A stretch of DNA of 64,000 nucleotides from Streptomyces sp. R302. Its GTDB lineage: Bacteria; Actinomycetota; Actinomycetes; Streptomycetales; Streptomycetaceae. The notes beneath the pieces are model-generated. The model ran no database searches and was not told the origin of the DNA. It saw nothing but the letters and a program-made list of their open reading frames with translations. The number at the start of each line of letters is the position of its first letter. Within the stretch, counting starts at the first letter, position 1. Location of the stretch: assembly GCF_012927245.1 (NCBI RefSeq), contig NZ_JABBGE010000016.1:62001-126000 (forward strand). Direction: 5' to 3'. Of this stretch, positions 44,416 through 53,058 are shown one piece after another. The position numbers were made by a program, and so were the translations under genes.

Positions 44416-46070
44416 CAGAACTCCCCGGTGGTCCGGTCGGTCCGCAGCCGTTCGAGCAGCAGCAGGGAGACCGCGCACACCACCATCAGAATCGTCGACA
44501 GGGCCATCGCCTGCCCGTAGTTGAGCTCGCCCGGCCGGCCGAGCAGGCGCGCCACCGCGACCGGCAGCGTCGGGTTGTCGGGCCGGGCGATGAAGACGGT
44601 CGCCCCGAACTCGCCGAGCGACACGGCGAAGGCGAACCCGGCCGCGATCAGCAGCGCCCGCCGCACCAGCGGCAGGTCCACCTCCCGCCAGGCCCGCCAC
44701 GGCGACGCCCCGAGGACCGCCGCCGCCTCCCGCAGCCGCTGGTCCACCGCCCGCAGCACCGGCAGCATCGTCCGTACGACGAACGGCACGCCGACCAGCG
44801 CCTGCGCGAGCGGTACGAGGATCCAGCTGGCCCGCAGGTCGAACGGCGGCTCGTCCAGCGTGATCAGGAACCCGAAGCCGACGGTCACCGCCGACACCCC
44901 GAGCGGCAGCATGAGCAGCGCGTCGAAGCCCCGTACAAGGCGTCCCGCGCGCCTCGTCAGCGCCGCCGCCGCGAGCCCGCCGATGACGACCGCGATCGCC
45001 GTGGCCGCGACCGCGTACCGCAGCGAATTCCCGACCGCCTCCAGCGGCGGCACCAGGAACGTCCCGGCCTCGTCGAGCGAGCCGAGCGCCCGGTAGTAGC
45101 GGAGCCCGTACCCCTCCGGCGTCGCGAGGGACCGCTCCACCAGGACGCCGAGCGGCAGCAGGATCAGGACGGCCACCGAGGCCAGCACCCCGCCGAGCAG
45201 CGCCCACTGGCCGGCGCCGCGCGGCCGGCGCGCGGTCAGCTCCGGGGGCACCAGGCGCAGCGCGGTCTCCCGGCGCCGTACCGTCCGCGCGTGCACGGCG
45301 AGGATCACGCCGACCGCCACGAACTGCACCAGGGTCAGTACGGCCGCCGTCCGCAGGTCGAGCAGCCGGGCCGTCTGCCGGTAGATCTCCGCCTCCAGCG
45401 TCGTGTACGCGTCCCCGCCGAGGATCTGCACGACGCCGAAGGAGGTGAAGGTGAAGAGGAAGACCATCAGCGCCGCCGCCGACACCGCGGGGACGAGCGC
45501 CGGCAGCGTCACCGACCGCCACGCCGTCCACCGGGACGCGCCGAGCACCCGGGCCGCCTCCTCCTGGCGCGGGTCGAGCTGGGACCAGAGCCCGCCGACG
45601 GTCCGGACGACGACCGCGTAGTTGAAGAAGACGTGCGCGAGGAGGATCGCCCACACACTGGTGTCGAGCCGCAGCCCCCACAGCTCGTCGGTGAACCCGC
45701 CCCGGCCCACCAGGGCGAGGAACGCCGTGCCAACGAGCACCGTCGGCAGCACGAACGGCACGGTGACGACCGCCCGCAGCACGCCCTTCCCCGGGAAGTC
45801 GAAGCGGGCGAAGACGTACGCGCCCGGCAGCGCGACGAGCAGCGTGAGCCCGGTGGAGGCGGCCGCCTGCCAGACGGTGAAGCCGAGCACGTCGAGGATG
45901 TCGGACCGGCCCAGGGTCGCCCCGATCGCGCCGAGGTCCCAGGCGCCGTCGGGCCGCAGCCCGCGCTCGACGATCGACGCGACGGGCCAGGCGAAGAAGA
46001 CCGCGAAGAACGCGACGGGCAGGGCCATCAGGCCCAGCCGCGCCGCGCTCCCCCTCGGGTCGCGCCTCAC
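44415..46070 (-). CDS. thiP: Thiamine-type ABC transporter permease (two fused permease domains)
   Basis: A 551-residue permease with twelve hydrophobic segments in two BPD_transp_1 domains. EAA loops are EEAARVLGASRWTAWRSVTLP in the first half and REAAAVLGASPWRAWREVDLP in the second, as in ThiP and FbpB. GTG 46070 overlaps the thiB stop by four bases (GTGA), so I prefer it to GTG 46100, which lies inside thiB. It carries thiamine or thiamine diphosphate across the membrane. Confidence 0.88.
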   Translation of the reverse strand: MRRDPRGSAARLGLMALPVAFFAVFFAWPVASIVERGLRPDGAWDLGAIGATLGRSDILDVLGFTVWQAAASTGLTLLVALPGAYVFARFDFPGKGVLRAVVTVPFVLPTVLVGTAFLALVGRGGFTDELWGLRLDTSVWAILLAHVFFNYAVVVRTVGGLWSQLDPRQEEAARVLGASRWTAWRSVTLPALVPAVSAAALMVFLFTFTSFGVVQILGGDAYTTLEAEIYRQTARLLDLRTAAVLTLVQFVAVGVILAVHARTVRRRETALRLVPPELTARRPRGAGQWALLGGVLASVAVLILLPLGVLVERSLATPEGYGLRYYRALGSLDEAGTFLVPPLEAVGNSLRYAVAATAIAVVIGGLAAAALTRRAGRLVRGFDALLMLPLGVSAVTVGFGFLITLDEPPFDLRASWILVPLAQALVGVPFVVRTMLPVLRAVDQRLREAAAVLGASPWRAWREVDLPLVRRALLIAAGFAFAVSLGEFGATVFIARPDNPTLPVAVARLLGRPGELNYGQAMALSTILMVVCAVSLLLLERLRTDRTTGEF

Positions 46071-47152
46071 TTGAGGAGCGACGACCACTGCTGGATCCAC
46101 GCCTCACGCTTCTCGGCGATCTTCTCCGGCGCCACCGTCTCCGGCTTCTCGATCACCACGCCGTGCTTCGTGAACAGCTCCGGCAGGGTCGCGTCCTTCG
46201 CCACCGGGTTCACGAACATCTGCAGCGGCATGTCGTCCTGGAACTTCTTCGAGATCAGGAAGTCGATCAGCGCCTTGCCGCCCTCGGGGTTCTTCGCCCC
46301 GTCCAGCAGGCCCGCGAACTCGATCTGCCGGAAGCAGGTGCCGGTGGACACCCCGGTGGGCGCCTCCTTCGGCTGCGGCTCGGCGTACAGCACCTCGACC
46401 GGCGGGCTGGAGGCGTACGAGACGACCAGCGGACGGTCGCCCTTGGCCTCCTTGCCGCCGGCCGAACCGGAGAACTCCTGGTTGTAGGCGAGCTCCCAGC
46501 TGTCGACGGTCTTCACGCCGTTCGCCTTCAGCTTCTTCCAGTAGTCCTGCCAGCCGGCGTCGCCGTACTTCGCGACCGTGCCGAGGAGGAAACCGAGGCC
46601 CGGGGAGGACCGCTCGGGGTTCTCCACCACGAGGAGGTCCTTGTACTCCGGCTTCGCCAGGTCGTCGAAGGTCTGCGGCGGCGCCAGCTTCCTGTCCGCG
46701 AAGTACTTCTTGTCGTAGTTGACGCAGATGTCGCCGGTGTCGACCGGCGTGACCCGCTTGTCGAGCTTGAAGGTGTCCGGGATCCGCTCGGCGCCCTTCG
46801 CGTCGTACGGCACGAAGATGCCGTTCTCGACGGCGCGGGAGAGCAGGGTGTTGTCGACGCCGAAGAAGACGTCGCCCTGCGGGGAGCCCTTGGTCAGGAT
46901 CTCCTTGTTGACGGCCTCGCCCGCGTCACCGGCCTTCAGCACCTTCACGGTGAAACCGGTCTGCTTCGTGAACTCCGCCAGCACCTCCTTGGAGGCGTTG
47001 AAGGAGTCGTGGCTGACGAGCGTGACGGTCTTCGGCGCGGGCTCCCCGGACTTGCCCGCGGCGTCGCGGGCGGACTCGGTGGAGCAGGCGGCGAGGCCCG
47101 TGACGCCGAGCGCCGCGGCCAGCGCGACCGCTGCGGCCTTCTTGGTGTGCAT
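46067..47152 (-). CDS. thiB: Thiamine-type ABC transporter substrate-binding lipoprotein
   Basis: A 361-residue binding protein. A Sec signal with lipobox LAAC is at residues 20-23. The mature part resembles ThiB/TbpA: VTLVSHDSFNASKEVLAEF at the start, QGDVFFGVDNTLLSRA, and the ligand-side VVSYASSPPVEVLYAE. The length and motifs alone would also allow an iron-type binder, but a TPP riboswitch stands 90 bases upstream, which makes thiamine much more likely. It is the first gene of thiB-thiP-thiQ. A good AGGAGG stands before the ATG at 47152. Confidence 0.92.
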   Translation of the reverse strand: MHTKKAAAVALAAALGVTGLAACSTESARDAAGKSGEPAPKTVTLVSHDSFNASKEVLAEFTKQTGFTVKVLKAGDAGEAVNKEILTKGSPQGDVFFGVDNTLLSRAVENGIFVPYDAKGAERIPDTFKLDKRVTPVDTGDICVNYDKKYFADRKLAPPQTFDDLAKPEYKDLLVVENPERSSPGLGFLLGTVAKYGDAGWQDYWKKLKANGVKTVDSWELAYNQEFSGSAGGKEAKGDRPLVVSYASSPPVEVLYAEPQPKEAPTGVSTGTCFRQIEFAGLLDGAKNPEGGKALIDFLISKKFQDDMPLQMFVNPVAKDATLPELFTKHGVVIEKPETVAPEKIAEKREAWIQQWSSLLK

Positions 47153-47159
47153 GTGTGAT

Positions 47160-47225
47160 CCTCCTGGGTGGGACCAGGAAGAGACGCGGCCCTGCCCACG
47201 ACCGGGGACCGGACGCGGGCAGGGC
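47160..47225 (-). promoter_or_regulatory. Riboswitch expression platform: two hairpins before thiB
   Basis: After the aptamer, GCCCTGCCC and GGGCAGGGC (47189-47225) form a perfect 9-base stem. A second stem TCCTGG/CCAGGA (near 47160-47178) covers the first bases of the AGGAGG ribosome binding site. No T tract is present, so control of translation is likelier than Rho-independent termination; this is inference. Confidence 0.5.
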
Positions 47226-47242
47226 GCAACAGCTCGAGGTAC

Positions 47243-47338
47243 GACCGAACTTCCTACCCAGAATGACCTGGGCGAGGTTCAGAGGGTCTGCGGTCTACGG
47301 TTACCGCACTCTCAGCGCTGTGGCGCTCCCCTGTCGGA
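47243..47338 (-). promoter_or_regulatory. TPP riboswitch (THI element)
   Basis: Read on the minus strand, the aptamer shows the conserved parts in order: CCGACAGGGGAGC, GCTGAGAG (complement of 47309-47316), ACCCTCTGAACCT, CCAGGTCATTCTGG and GTAGGAAGTTCGG, with CCGA...TCGG closing helix P1. These are the universal TPP-binding elements, so thiB-thiP-thiQ should be repressed by thiamine diphosphate. Confidence 0.96.
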
Positions 47339-47371
47339 ATATGCAGGTGTGTTCGAGCACAGGGTACAAGG

Positions 47372-48478
47372 TCAGCGTTCGGCGGCGGCGAGCTGTCCAC
47401 AGGCGCCGTCGATCTCCTGGCCCCGGGTGTCCCGGACGGTCACCGGCACACCGTGCCGGGCGATGGCGTCGACGAAGGCCTTCTCGTCCTCCGGCCGGGA
47501 GGCGGTCCACTTCGAGCCGGGCGTCGGGTTCAGGGGGATCAGGTTGACGTGCACCCGCTTGCCCTTGAGCAGCTTGCCCAGCAGGTCACCCCGCCAGGCC
47601 TGGTCGTTGATGTCCCGGATGAGGGCGTACTCGATGGAGATCCGGCGCCCGGACCTCTCGGCGTACTCCCACGCCGCGTCCAGCACCTCCCGCACCTTCC
47701 AGCGCGTGTTCACCGGCACCAGCGTGTCCCGCAGCTCGTCGTCCGGGGCGTGCAGGGAGACCGCCAGCCGGCACTTGAAGCCCTCGTCGGCGAAGCGCAG
47801 CATCGCCGGCACCAGACCCACCGTCGACACCGTGATCCCGCGCTGCGACAGGCCGAGGCCGTCGGGCTCCGGGTCGGTCAGCCGGCGGATGGCGCCGACG
47901 ACCCGCTTGTAGTTGGCGAGCGGCTCGCCCATCCCCATGAAGACGATGTTCGAAAGCCGCGCCGGCCCGCCGGGCACCTCGCCGTCGCGCAGCGCGCGCA
48001 TGCCGTCGACGATCTGGTGCACGATCTCGGCCGTCGACAGGTTCCGGTCGAGACCGGCCTGCCCGGTCGCGCAGAACGGGCAGTTCATGCCGCAGCCGGC
48101 CTGCGAGGAGATGCACATCGTCACCCGGTCCGGGTAGCGCATCAGCACCGACTCCACGAGCGTGCCGTCGTGCAGCCGCCACAGGGTCTTACGGGTGGTG
48201 TCGTCGTCGCACGAGATGTGCCGCACCACCGACATCAGGTCGGGCAGCAGCTCCCCGGCCAGCTTCTCCCGCGAGGCGGCCGGGATGTCGGTCCACTCGG
48301 CGGGGTCGTGCGCGTACCGCGCGAAGTAGTGCGTCGACAGCTGCTTGGCGCGGAAGGGCTTCTCGCCGATCGCGGCGACGGCCTCCTTCCGCTCGGCGGG
48401 CGAGAGGTCGGCGAGGTGCCGCGGCGGCTTCTTGGCTCCGCGCGGGGCGACGAAAGTGAGTTCTCCGGGCTTGGGCAT
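47372..48478 (-). CDS. rlmN: 23S rRNA (adenine2503-C2)-methyltransferase / tRNA A37 methyltransferase
   Basis: A 368-residue radical-SAM enzyme that methylates C2 of A2503 in 23S rRNA and A37 in some tRNAs. The [4Fe-4S] motif CGMNCPFC has cysteines 129, 133 and 136. Other features: FMGMGEPLANY, SLHAPDDELRDTLVPVN, the conserved NLIPLNPTPGS and a C-terminal VRDTRGQEIDGACGQL with the catalytic cysteine. The ATG at 48478 starts the family's N-terminal domain. The terminator ahead (48505-48543) separates it from cdsA. Confidence 0.97.
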   Translation of the reverse strand: MPKPGELTFVAPRGAKKPPRHLADLSPAERKEAVAAIGEKPFRAKQLSTHYFARYAHDPAEWTDIPAASREKLAGELLPDLMSVVRHISCDDDTTRKTLWRLHDGTLVESVLMRYPDRVTMCISSQAGCGMNCPFCATGQAGLDRNLSTAEIVHQIVDGMRALRDGEVPGGPARLSNIVFMGMGEPLANYKRVVGAIRRLTDPEPDGLGLSQRGITVSTVGLVPAMLRFADEGFKCRLAVSLHAPDDELRDTLVPVNTRWKVREVLDAAWEYAERSGRRISIEYALIRDINDQAWRGDLLGKLLKGKRVHVNLIPLNPTPGSKWTASRPEDEKAFVDAIARHGVPVTVRDTRGQEIDGACGQLAAAER

Positions 48479-48504
48479 GGTGATACCAGTGTCGCAGAGA
48501 TGCG

Positions 48505-48543
48505 GAGAAGGGCCCGCCATCCTGTGGACAACGGGCCCTTCTC
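48505..48543 (-). terminator. Hairpin terminator between cdsA and rlmN
   Basis: GAGAAGGGCCCG (48505-48516) pairs perfectly with CGGGCCCTTCTC (48532-48543), 15 bases after the cdsA stop. Confidence 0.8.
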
Positions 48544-48558
48544 GGAAAGAACACCAGG

Positions 48559-49668
48559 TCAGGTGGTGCCCACGAACAGTGCGAGGAGCAGCCACACCAC
48601 CGGCGCCGTCGGCAGCAGCGAGTCGAGCCGGTCCATGATGCCCCCGTGCCCCGGGAGCAGCGTGCCCATGTCCTTGATGCCGAGGTCGCGCTTGATCATC
48701 GACTCGCCGAGGTCGCCGAGCGTCGCGCTCGCCGCCACCGCGAGGCCGAGGATCAGACCCTGCCACCAGGTGCCGTCGTCGATGAGGAACTGCATGCACA
48801 GCGCGCCGGCCGCCATCGCGAAGGCCACCGCGCCGAACAGCCCCTCGCGGGTCTTGCCGGGGCTGATCCGCGGCGCCAGCTTGTGCTTGCCGAAGCGCCA
48901 GCCCACCGCGTACGCCCCGGTGTCGCTGACCACCGTGAGCAGCAGGAAGGTCAGCACCCGCCACGGCCCGTCGCCGGCGGTGAGCAGCATCGCCACGAAG
49001 GTCGCCAGGAACGGCACGTAGAACGCGGCGAACACGCCCGCCGTGACGTCCTTCAGATACCCCTCGGGGGGTTCCGTCATCCGCCAGACGAGCACCGCGA
49101 GCGCCGTCAGGGCCATCGCGACCCAGGCGCCCTCGGGGCCCCGCACGTATCCGGCGACGACCATCGCCGCGCCGCCGACCGCGAGCGGCACGAGCGGCGC
49201 CTTGATCGCCTTGCGCTCCTGGAGCCGGGAGGTCAGCTCCCAGAGCCCGACGACCACGGCCACCGCGACGACCCCGACGAAGGCCGGCTTCCAGATGAAC
49301 AGCGACGCGATGATCACGGCCCCGAGACCGACGCCGACCCCTATGGCCGCGCCCAGATCCCGGCCCGCGCTCTTCTTCTGCCGGGGCGCGGGGGCCGCGG
49401 ACGGCGGAGGAGGCGGGGCGGGGCTGGGCATGGGCTCCTGCGGGTGCTCGTGCGGGGTCTCGTCACGGAACAGGGGACCGCTCGGGTGAGCGGCCCCCCG
49501 TCCGTGTCCGTCCTGGAATCCGCCGGCGGGTACGTCGGGCACGATGGGCATGGGGCGAGTCTGCGCCGCCCGGTGCCGATCGACGGCGGGACCCGCCGGG
49601 GCAGGCCCCTGGTCGGGTCCGCCGAGACCTGAACCGGCCGCCGGCGCTCCCCAGGATGAGTCGTTCAT
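48559..49668 (-). CDS. cdsA: Phosphatidate cytidylyltransferase
   Basis: A 369-residue membrane enzyme that makes CDP-diacylglycerol from phosphatidic acid and CTP. A Pro-rich, disordered N-terminus of about 100 residues precedes eight or so membrane segments. The C-terminal signature SDTGAYAVGWRFGKHKLAPRISPGKTREG (spread over about 30 residues) and LGDLGESMIKRDLGIKDMG with HGGIMDRLDS are those of CdsA. It shares one base with the frr stop (TGATG) and ends the pyrH-frr-cdsA group. Confidence 0.96.
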   Translation of the reverse strand: MNDSSWGAPAAGSGLGGPDQGPAPAGPAVDRHRAAQTRPMPIVPDVPAGGFQDGHGRGAAHPSGPLFRDETPHEHPQEPMPSPAPPPPPSAAPAPRQKKSAGRDLGAAIGVGVGLGAVIIASLFIWKPAFVGVVAVAVVVGLWELTSRLQERKAIKAPLVPLAVGGAAMVVAGYVRGPEGAWVAMALTALAVLVWRMTEPPEGYLKDVTAGVFAAFYVPFLATFVAMLLTAGDGPWRVLTFLLLTVVSDTGAYAVGWRFGKHKLAPRISPGKTREGLFGAVAFAMAAGALCMQFLIDDGTWWQGLILGLAVAASATLGDLGESMIKRDLGIKDMGTLLPGHGGIMDRLDSLLPTAPVVWLLLALFVGTT

Positions 49669-50225
49669 CAGACCTCGAGGAGCTCGGCTTCCTTGTGCTT
49701 CAGCAGCTCGTCGACCTGCGCCACGTACTTCGCGGTGGTGTCGTCGAGCTCCTTCTCCGCGCGGCGGCCCTCGTCCTCGCCGACCTCGCCGTCCTTGACG
49801 AACTTGTCGATGGTCTCCTTAGCCTTGCGGCGCACGGAGCGGATCGAGATCTTGGAGTCCTCGGCCTTGGTCTTGGCGACCTTGATGTAGTCGCGGCGGC
49901 GCTCTTCGGTGAGCTCCGGGAAGACCACCCGGATGATGTTGCCGTCGTTGCTCGGGTTGACGCCGAGGTCCGAGTCGCGGATGGCCTGCTCGATGTTGCG
50001 CAGCGCGCTCTTGTCGAACGGGGTCACCACGGCCATGCGCGGCTCCGGCACCGAGAACGACGCCAGCTGGTTGATGGGGGTGATGGCGCCGTAGTAGTCG
50101 GCCACGATCTTGTTGAACATCGCCGGGTGCGCACGGCCGGTGCGGATCGCGGCGAAGTCCTCCTTGGCGACCACGACCGCCTTCTCCATCTTCTCCTCGG
50201 CCTCGAGGAGGGTCTCTTCGATCAC
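49668..50225 (-). CDS. frr: Ribosome recycling factor
   Basis: A 185-residue protein that splits the post-termination ribosome together with EF-G. It matches RRF over its length: KEDFAAIRTGRAHPAMF, VPEPRMAVVTPFDKSA, SNDGNIIRVVFPELTEERR and the C-terminal helix KYVAQVDELLKHKEAELLEV. Two tandem GTG codons start the frame; GTG 50225 (MIEETLL) gives the usual Streptomyces length. It is 50 bases after pyrH. Confidence 0.97.
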   Translation of the reverse strand: MIEETLLEAEEKMEKAVVVAKEDFAAIRTGRAHPAMFNKIVADYYGAITPINQLASFSVPEPRMAVVTPFDKSALRNIEQAIRDSDLGVNPSNDGNIIRVVFPELTEERRRDYIKVAKTKAEDSKISIRSVRRKAKETIDKFVKDGEVGEDEGRRAEKELDDTTAKYVAQVDELLKHKEAELLEV

Positions 50226-50275
50226 CACATGCTCCTGCGTGTCGTCGCGTTGTGTCGGTTGAGGGCGGGCCTGGG

Positions 50276-51043
50276 TCAGGCCCGGGTGCCCTGGTCGCTC
50301 ACGAGTGTGCCGATCTTCTCACCCGTCACGGCGCGCGCGATATTGCCCTCGGCGAGCAGTTCGAAGACGAGGATCGGAAGCTTGTTGTCGCGGCACAGGG
50401 TGATGGCGGTGGCGTCGGCGACCTTGAGGTCGCGGGTGATGACCTCGCTGTACTCCAGGGCGTCGAACTTGACCGCGGCCGGGTTGGTCCTCGGGTCGGA
50501 GTCGTAGACGCCGTCCACGCCGTTCTTGCCCATGAGGAGCGCTTCGGCGTCGATCTCCAGGGCCCGCTGGGCGGCGGTCGTGTCGGTGGAGAAGTACGGC
50601 ATGCCCATGCCGGCGCCGAAGATGACCACGCGGCCCTTCTCCAGGTGGCGCACGGCGCGCAGCGGGATGTACGGCTCGGCGACCTGGCCCATGGTGATGG
50701 CGGTCTGGACGCGGGAGTCGATGCCCTCCTTCTCCAGGAAGTCCTGGAGGGCGAGGCAGTTCATCACGGTGCCGAGCATGCCCATGTAGTCGGAGCGGGC
50801 CCGGTCCATGCCGCGCTGCTGGAGCTCGGCGCCGCGGAAGAAGTTGCCGCCGCCGATGACGATGGCGATCTGGGCGCCGTCGCGGACCACGGCCGCGATC
50901 TCACGCGCGATGGCGTGCACGACGTCCGGGTCGACACCGAGACCGGTACCGCCGGAGAAGGCTTCCCCGGACAGCTTCAGCATGTAGCGGCCGAGCTTCC
51001 TGCCGCTGTTGTCGTCGTGGCCCTGTTCGGCGCCCTGATTCAT
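50276..51043 (-). CDS. pyrH: UMP kinase
   Basis: A 255-residue hexameric UMP kinase. Features: LKLSGEAFSGG (phosphate-binding), IVIGGGNFFRGA, MLGTVMNCLALQ (UMP site), VFGAGMG-like IFGAGMGMPYFSTDTTAAQRA and GVDGVYDSDPR. The ATG at 51043 has GAGGAG six bases upstream. It follows tsf, but a long leader with a perfect hairpin (51071-51117) stands in between. Confidence 0.97.
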   Translation of the reverse strand: MNQGAEQGHDDNSGRKLGRYMLKLSGEAFSGGTGLGVDPDVVHAIAREIAAVVRDGAQIAIVIGGGNFFRGAELQQRGMDRARSDYMGMLGTVMNCLALQDFLEKEGIDSRVQTAITMGQVAEPYIPLRAVRHLEKGRVVIFGAGMGMPYFSTDTTAAQRALEIDAEALLMGKNGVDGVYDSDPRTNPAAVKFDALEYSEVITRDLKVADATAITLCRDNKLPILVFELLAEGNIARAVTGEKIGTLVSDQGTRA

Positions 51044-51070
51044 GGAGATCTCCTCGTACACATACGAAGA

Positions 51071-51117
51071 AGGCCATTGCCCTGGGTCCTCGTGGGTTTC
51101 CCGTACGGCAATGGCCT
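51071..51117 (-). terminator. Perfect 11-base hairpin ahead of pyrH
   Basis: AGGCCATTGCC (51071-51081) pairs with GGCAATGGCCT (51107-51117). It lies 28-74 bases upstream of the pyrH ATG, inside its leader rather than just after tsf, so it may be an attenuator as well as a terminator. Confidence 0.6.
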
Positions 51118-51133
51118 CCTCGTCACATCTGCG

Positions 51134-51158
51134 GTCGTCCCGCGCGGGGCGGGACGAC
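51134..51158 (-). terminator. Hairpin after tsf
   Basis: GTCGTCCCGC (51134-51143) and GCGGGACGAC (51149-51158) form a perfect 10-base stem with a 5-base loop, 56 bases past the tsf stop. Confidence 0.65.
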
Positions 51159-51213
51159 TGTCTCAGACCCTACCCGGGTCCGGTGTCCGTCGCGTTCGCG
51201 TGGACGGACGGAC

Positions 51214-52050
51214 TCAGATGCCGACCTTGATGCGGCTGAAGCGCTTCAGGGTGACACCGGCCTCGTCCAGGATCTGCTGGACGGACTTCTTGTTGTCAAG
51301 GGCGTACGGCTGGCCGAGCAGCGTGGCGTCCTTGAAGAAGCCGTTGACGCGACCCTCGACGATCTTGGCGATCGCGGCCTCGGGCTTGCCCTCGGCGCGG
51401 GTGGTCTCCTCGGCGATGCGGCGCTCGGACTCGACGACCTCGGCCGGGACGTCCTCACGGGTGAGGTACTTCGGCGCGAAGGCGGCGATGTGCTGCGCGA
51501 CACCCTTGGCGACCTCGGCGTTCTCCTTGTCGAACTCGACGAGGACACCGATCTGCGGCGGGAGGTCGGGCATGGTGCGGTGCATGTACGCGGAGACGTA
51601 ACCGTCGGCGTAGGCCGCGAAGCGGTCGAGGACGATCTTCTCGCCGAGGTTGGCGTTGGCCTCGTCCACGAAGGCCTGCACGGTCTTGCCGGCCTCGATC
51701 TCGGAGGCGAGCAGGGCCTCGATGTCGGCCGGCTTGGTGGCGGCGACGTGGGCGGCGAGGGCGTCGGCGACGGCGAGGAACTTGTCACCCTTGGCGACGA
51801 AGTCCGTCTCGCACTTCAGCTCGACGATGACGCCGGAGGTGTTGTCGTCGGCGATGAGGGAGACCACGGCGCCGTTCTCGGCGGAGCGGCCCTCACGCTT
51901 GGCGACACCCTTCTGGCCCTTGATGCGCAGGGCCTCTACGGCCTTGTCGACATCGCCGTCGGCCTCTTCGAGGGCCTTCTTGCAGTCCATCATGCCGGCG
52001 CCGGTGAGCTCACGGAGCTTCTTGACGTCAGCGGCGGTGTAGTTCGCCAT
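51214..52050 (-). CDS. tsf: Translation elongation factor Ts
   Basis: A 278-residue protein that recharges EF-Tu by exchanging GDP for GTP. The N-terminal UBA-like part AADVKKLRELTGAGMMDCKKALEE (spread over residues 3-27) and the signature SLIADDNTSGVIVELKCETDFVAK are present, followed by the dimerisation module. The ATG at 52050 is preceded by a 111-base gap after rpsB that contains a 12-base perfect hairpin. Confidence 0.97.
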   Translation of the reverse strand: MANYTAADVKKLRELTGAGMMDCKKALEEADGDVDKAVEALRIKGQKGVAKREGRSAENGAVVSLIADDNTSGVIVELKCETDFVAKGDKFLAVADALAAHVAATKPADIEALLASEIEAGKTVQAFVDEANANLGEKIVLDRFAAYADGYVSAYMHRTMPDLPPQIGVLVEFDKENAEVAKGVAQHIAAFAPKYLTREDVPAEVVESERRIAEETTRAEGKPEAAIAKIVEGRVNGFFKDATLLGQPYALDNKKSVQQILDEAGVTLKRFSRIKVGI

Positions 52051-52101
52051 GAGTCTGTTTCTCTCTCGAAGTCAGAAAGATCTACGAAGATCTACGGCGG
52101 G

Positions 52102-52130
52102 ACGGCGGGGGCTTTCTGAGCCCCCGCCGT
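52102..52130 (-). terminator. Perfect 12-base hairpin between rpsB and tsf
   Basis: ACGGCGGGGGCT (52102-52113) pairs with AGCCCCCGCCGT (52119-52130), loop TTCTG. It stands 31 bases after the rpsB stop. It probably attenuates transcription into tsf rather than ending it fully. Confidence 0.8.
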
Positions 52131-52161
52131 CACCTCCGCGGTGTTTCCGGGGTGCGGAAGG

Positions 52162-53058
52162 TCAGCCCTGCTCGGCGGCCGGAGCCTCGGCCTCGGCGGC
52201 CGGGGTCTCGACCTGAGCCTCGGCCTCGACGGCCTTCTCGGTCTCGGCGGAGGACTGGACCTCGGCGGCCTCGTCCTTCTTCTCGCCCTCGAGCAGGTCG
52301 CGCTCCCACTCGGCGAGCGGCTCGCCGGCGGCCTTCTCGCCCGGCTTCGAGTCACCGGCGGCGGCACCGGAGCGGGCGATGAGGCCCTCGGCGACGGCGT
52401 CGGCGATCACGCGGGTGAGCAGGGTGACGGAGCGGATCGCGTCGTCGTTGCCCGGGATCTTGTAGTCGACCTCGTCGGGGTCACAGTTGGTGTCGAGGAT
52501 CGCGACGACCGGGATGTTGAGCTTGCGAGCCTCGCCGACGGCGATGTGCTCCTTCTTGGTGTCGACGATCCAGACGGCGCTCGGCACCTTCTGCATCTCG
52601 CGGATACCACCGAGGGTCTTCTCCAGCTTGGCCTTCTCGCGCGAGAGGACCAGGAGCTCCTTCTTGGTGAGACCCGAGGCCGCGACGTCCTCGAAGTCGA
52701 TCTGCTCGAGCTCCTTGAGGCGCTGCAGACGCTTGTAGACGGTGGAGAAGTTGGTGAGCATGCCGCCCAGCCAGCGCTGGTTGACGTAGGGCATGCCGAC
52801 GCGCGTCGCCTGCTCGGCGATGGCCTCCTGGGCCTGCTTCTTCGTACCGACGAACATCACGGAGCCGCCGTGCGCGACGGTCTCCTTGACGAACTCGAAG
52901 GCGCGGTCGATGTACGACAGCGACTGGAGCAGGTCGATGATGTAGATGCCGTTGCGCTCGGTGAAGATGAAACGCTTCATCTTCGGGTTCCAGCGACGGG
53001 TCTGGTGACCGAAGTGGACGCCGCTCTCCAGCAGCTCCCGCATCGTGACGACGGCCAT
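52162..53058 (-). CDS. rpsB: 30S ribosomal protein S2
   Basis: A 298-residue S2 protein. The core matches S2 throughout: TMRELLESGVHFGHQTRRWNP, IIDLLQSL, VNQRWLGGMLTNF, and AVWIVDTKKEHIAVGEARKL. The last ~65 residues are an acidic, Ala/Glu-rich tail, longer than in E. coli but common in actinobacteria. The ATG at 53058 has a GGAG upstream and a ~170-base leader, a plausible place for autoregulation. Confidence 0.97.
   Translation of the reverse strand: MAVVTMRELLESGVHFGHQTRRWNPKMKRFIFTERNGIYIIDLLQSLSYIDRAFEFVKETVAHGGSVMFVGTKKQAQEAIAEQATRVGMPYVNQRWLGGMLTNFSTVYKRLQRLKELEQIDFEDVAASGLTKKELLVLSREKAKLEKTLGGIREMQKVPSAVWIVDTKKEHIAVGEARKLNIPVVAILDTNCDPDEVDYKIPGNDDAIRSVTLLTRVIADAVAEGLIARSGAAAGDSKPGEKAAGEPLAEWERDLLEGEKKDEAAEVQSSAETEKAVEAEAQVETPAAEAEAPAAEQG

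Noticed and set aside
47245..47370. Small frames over the thiB leader
   Set aside because: The region is explained by the TPP riboswitch; no frame has a ribosome binding site or coding bias.
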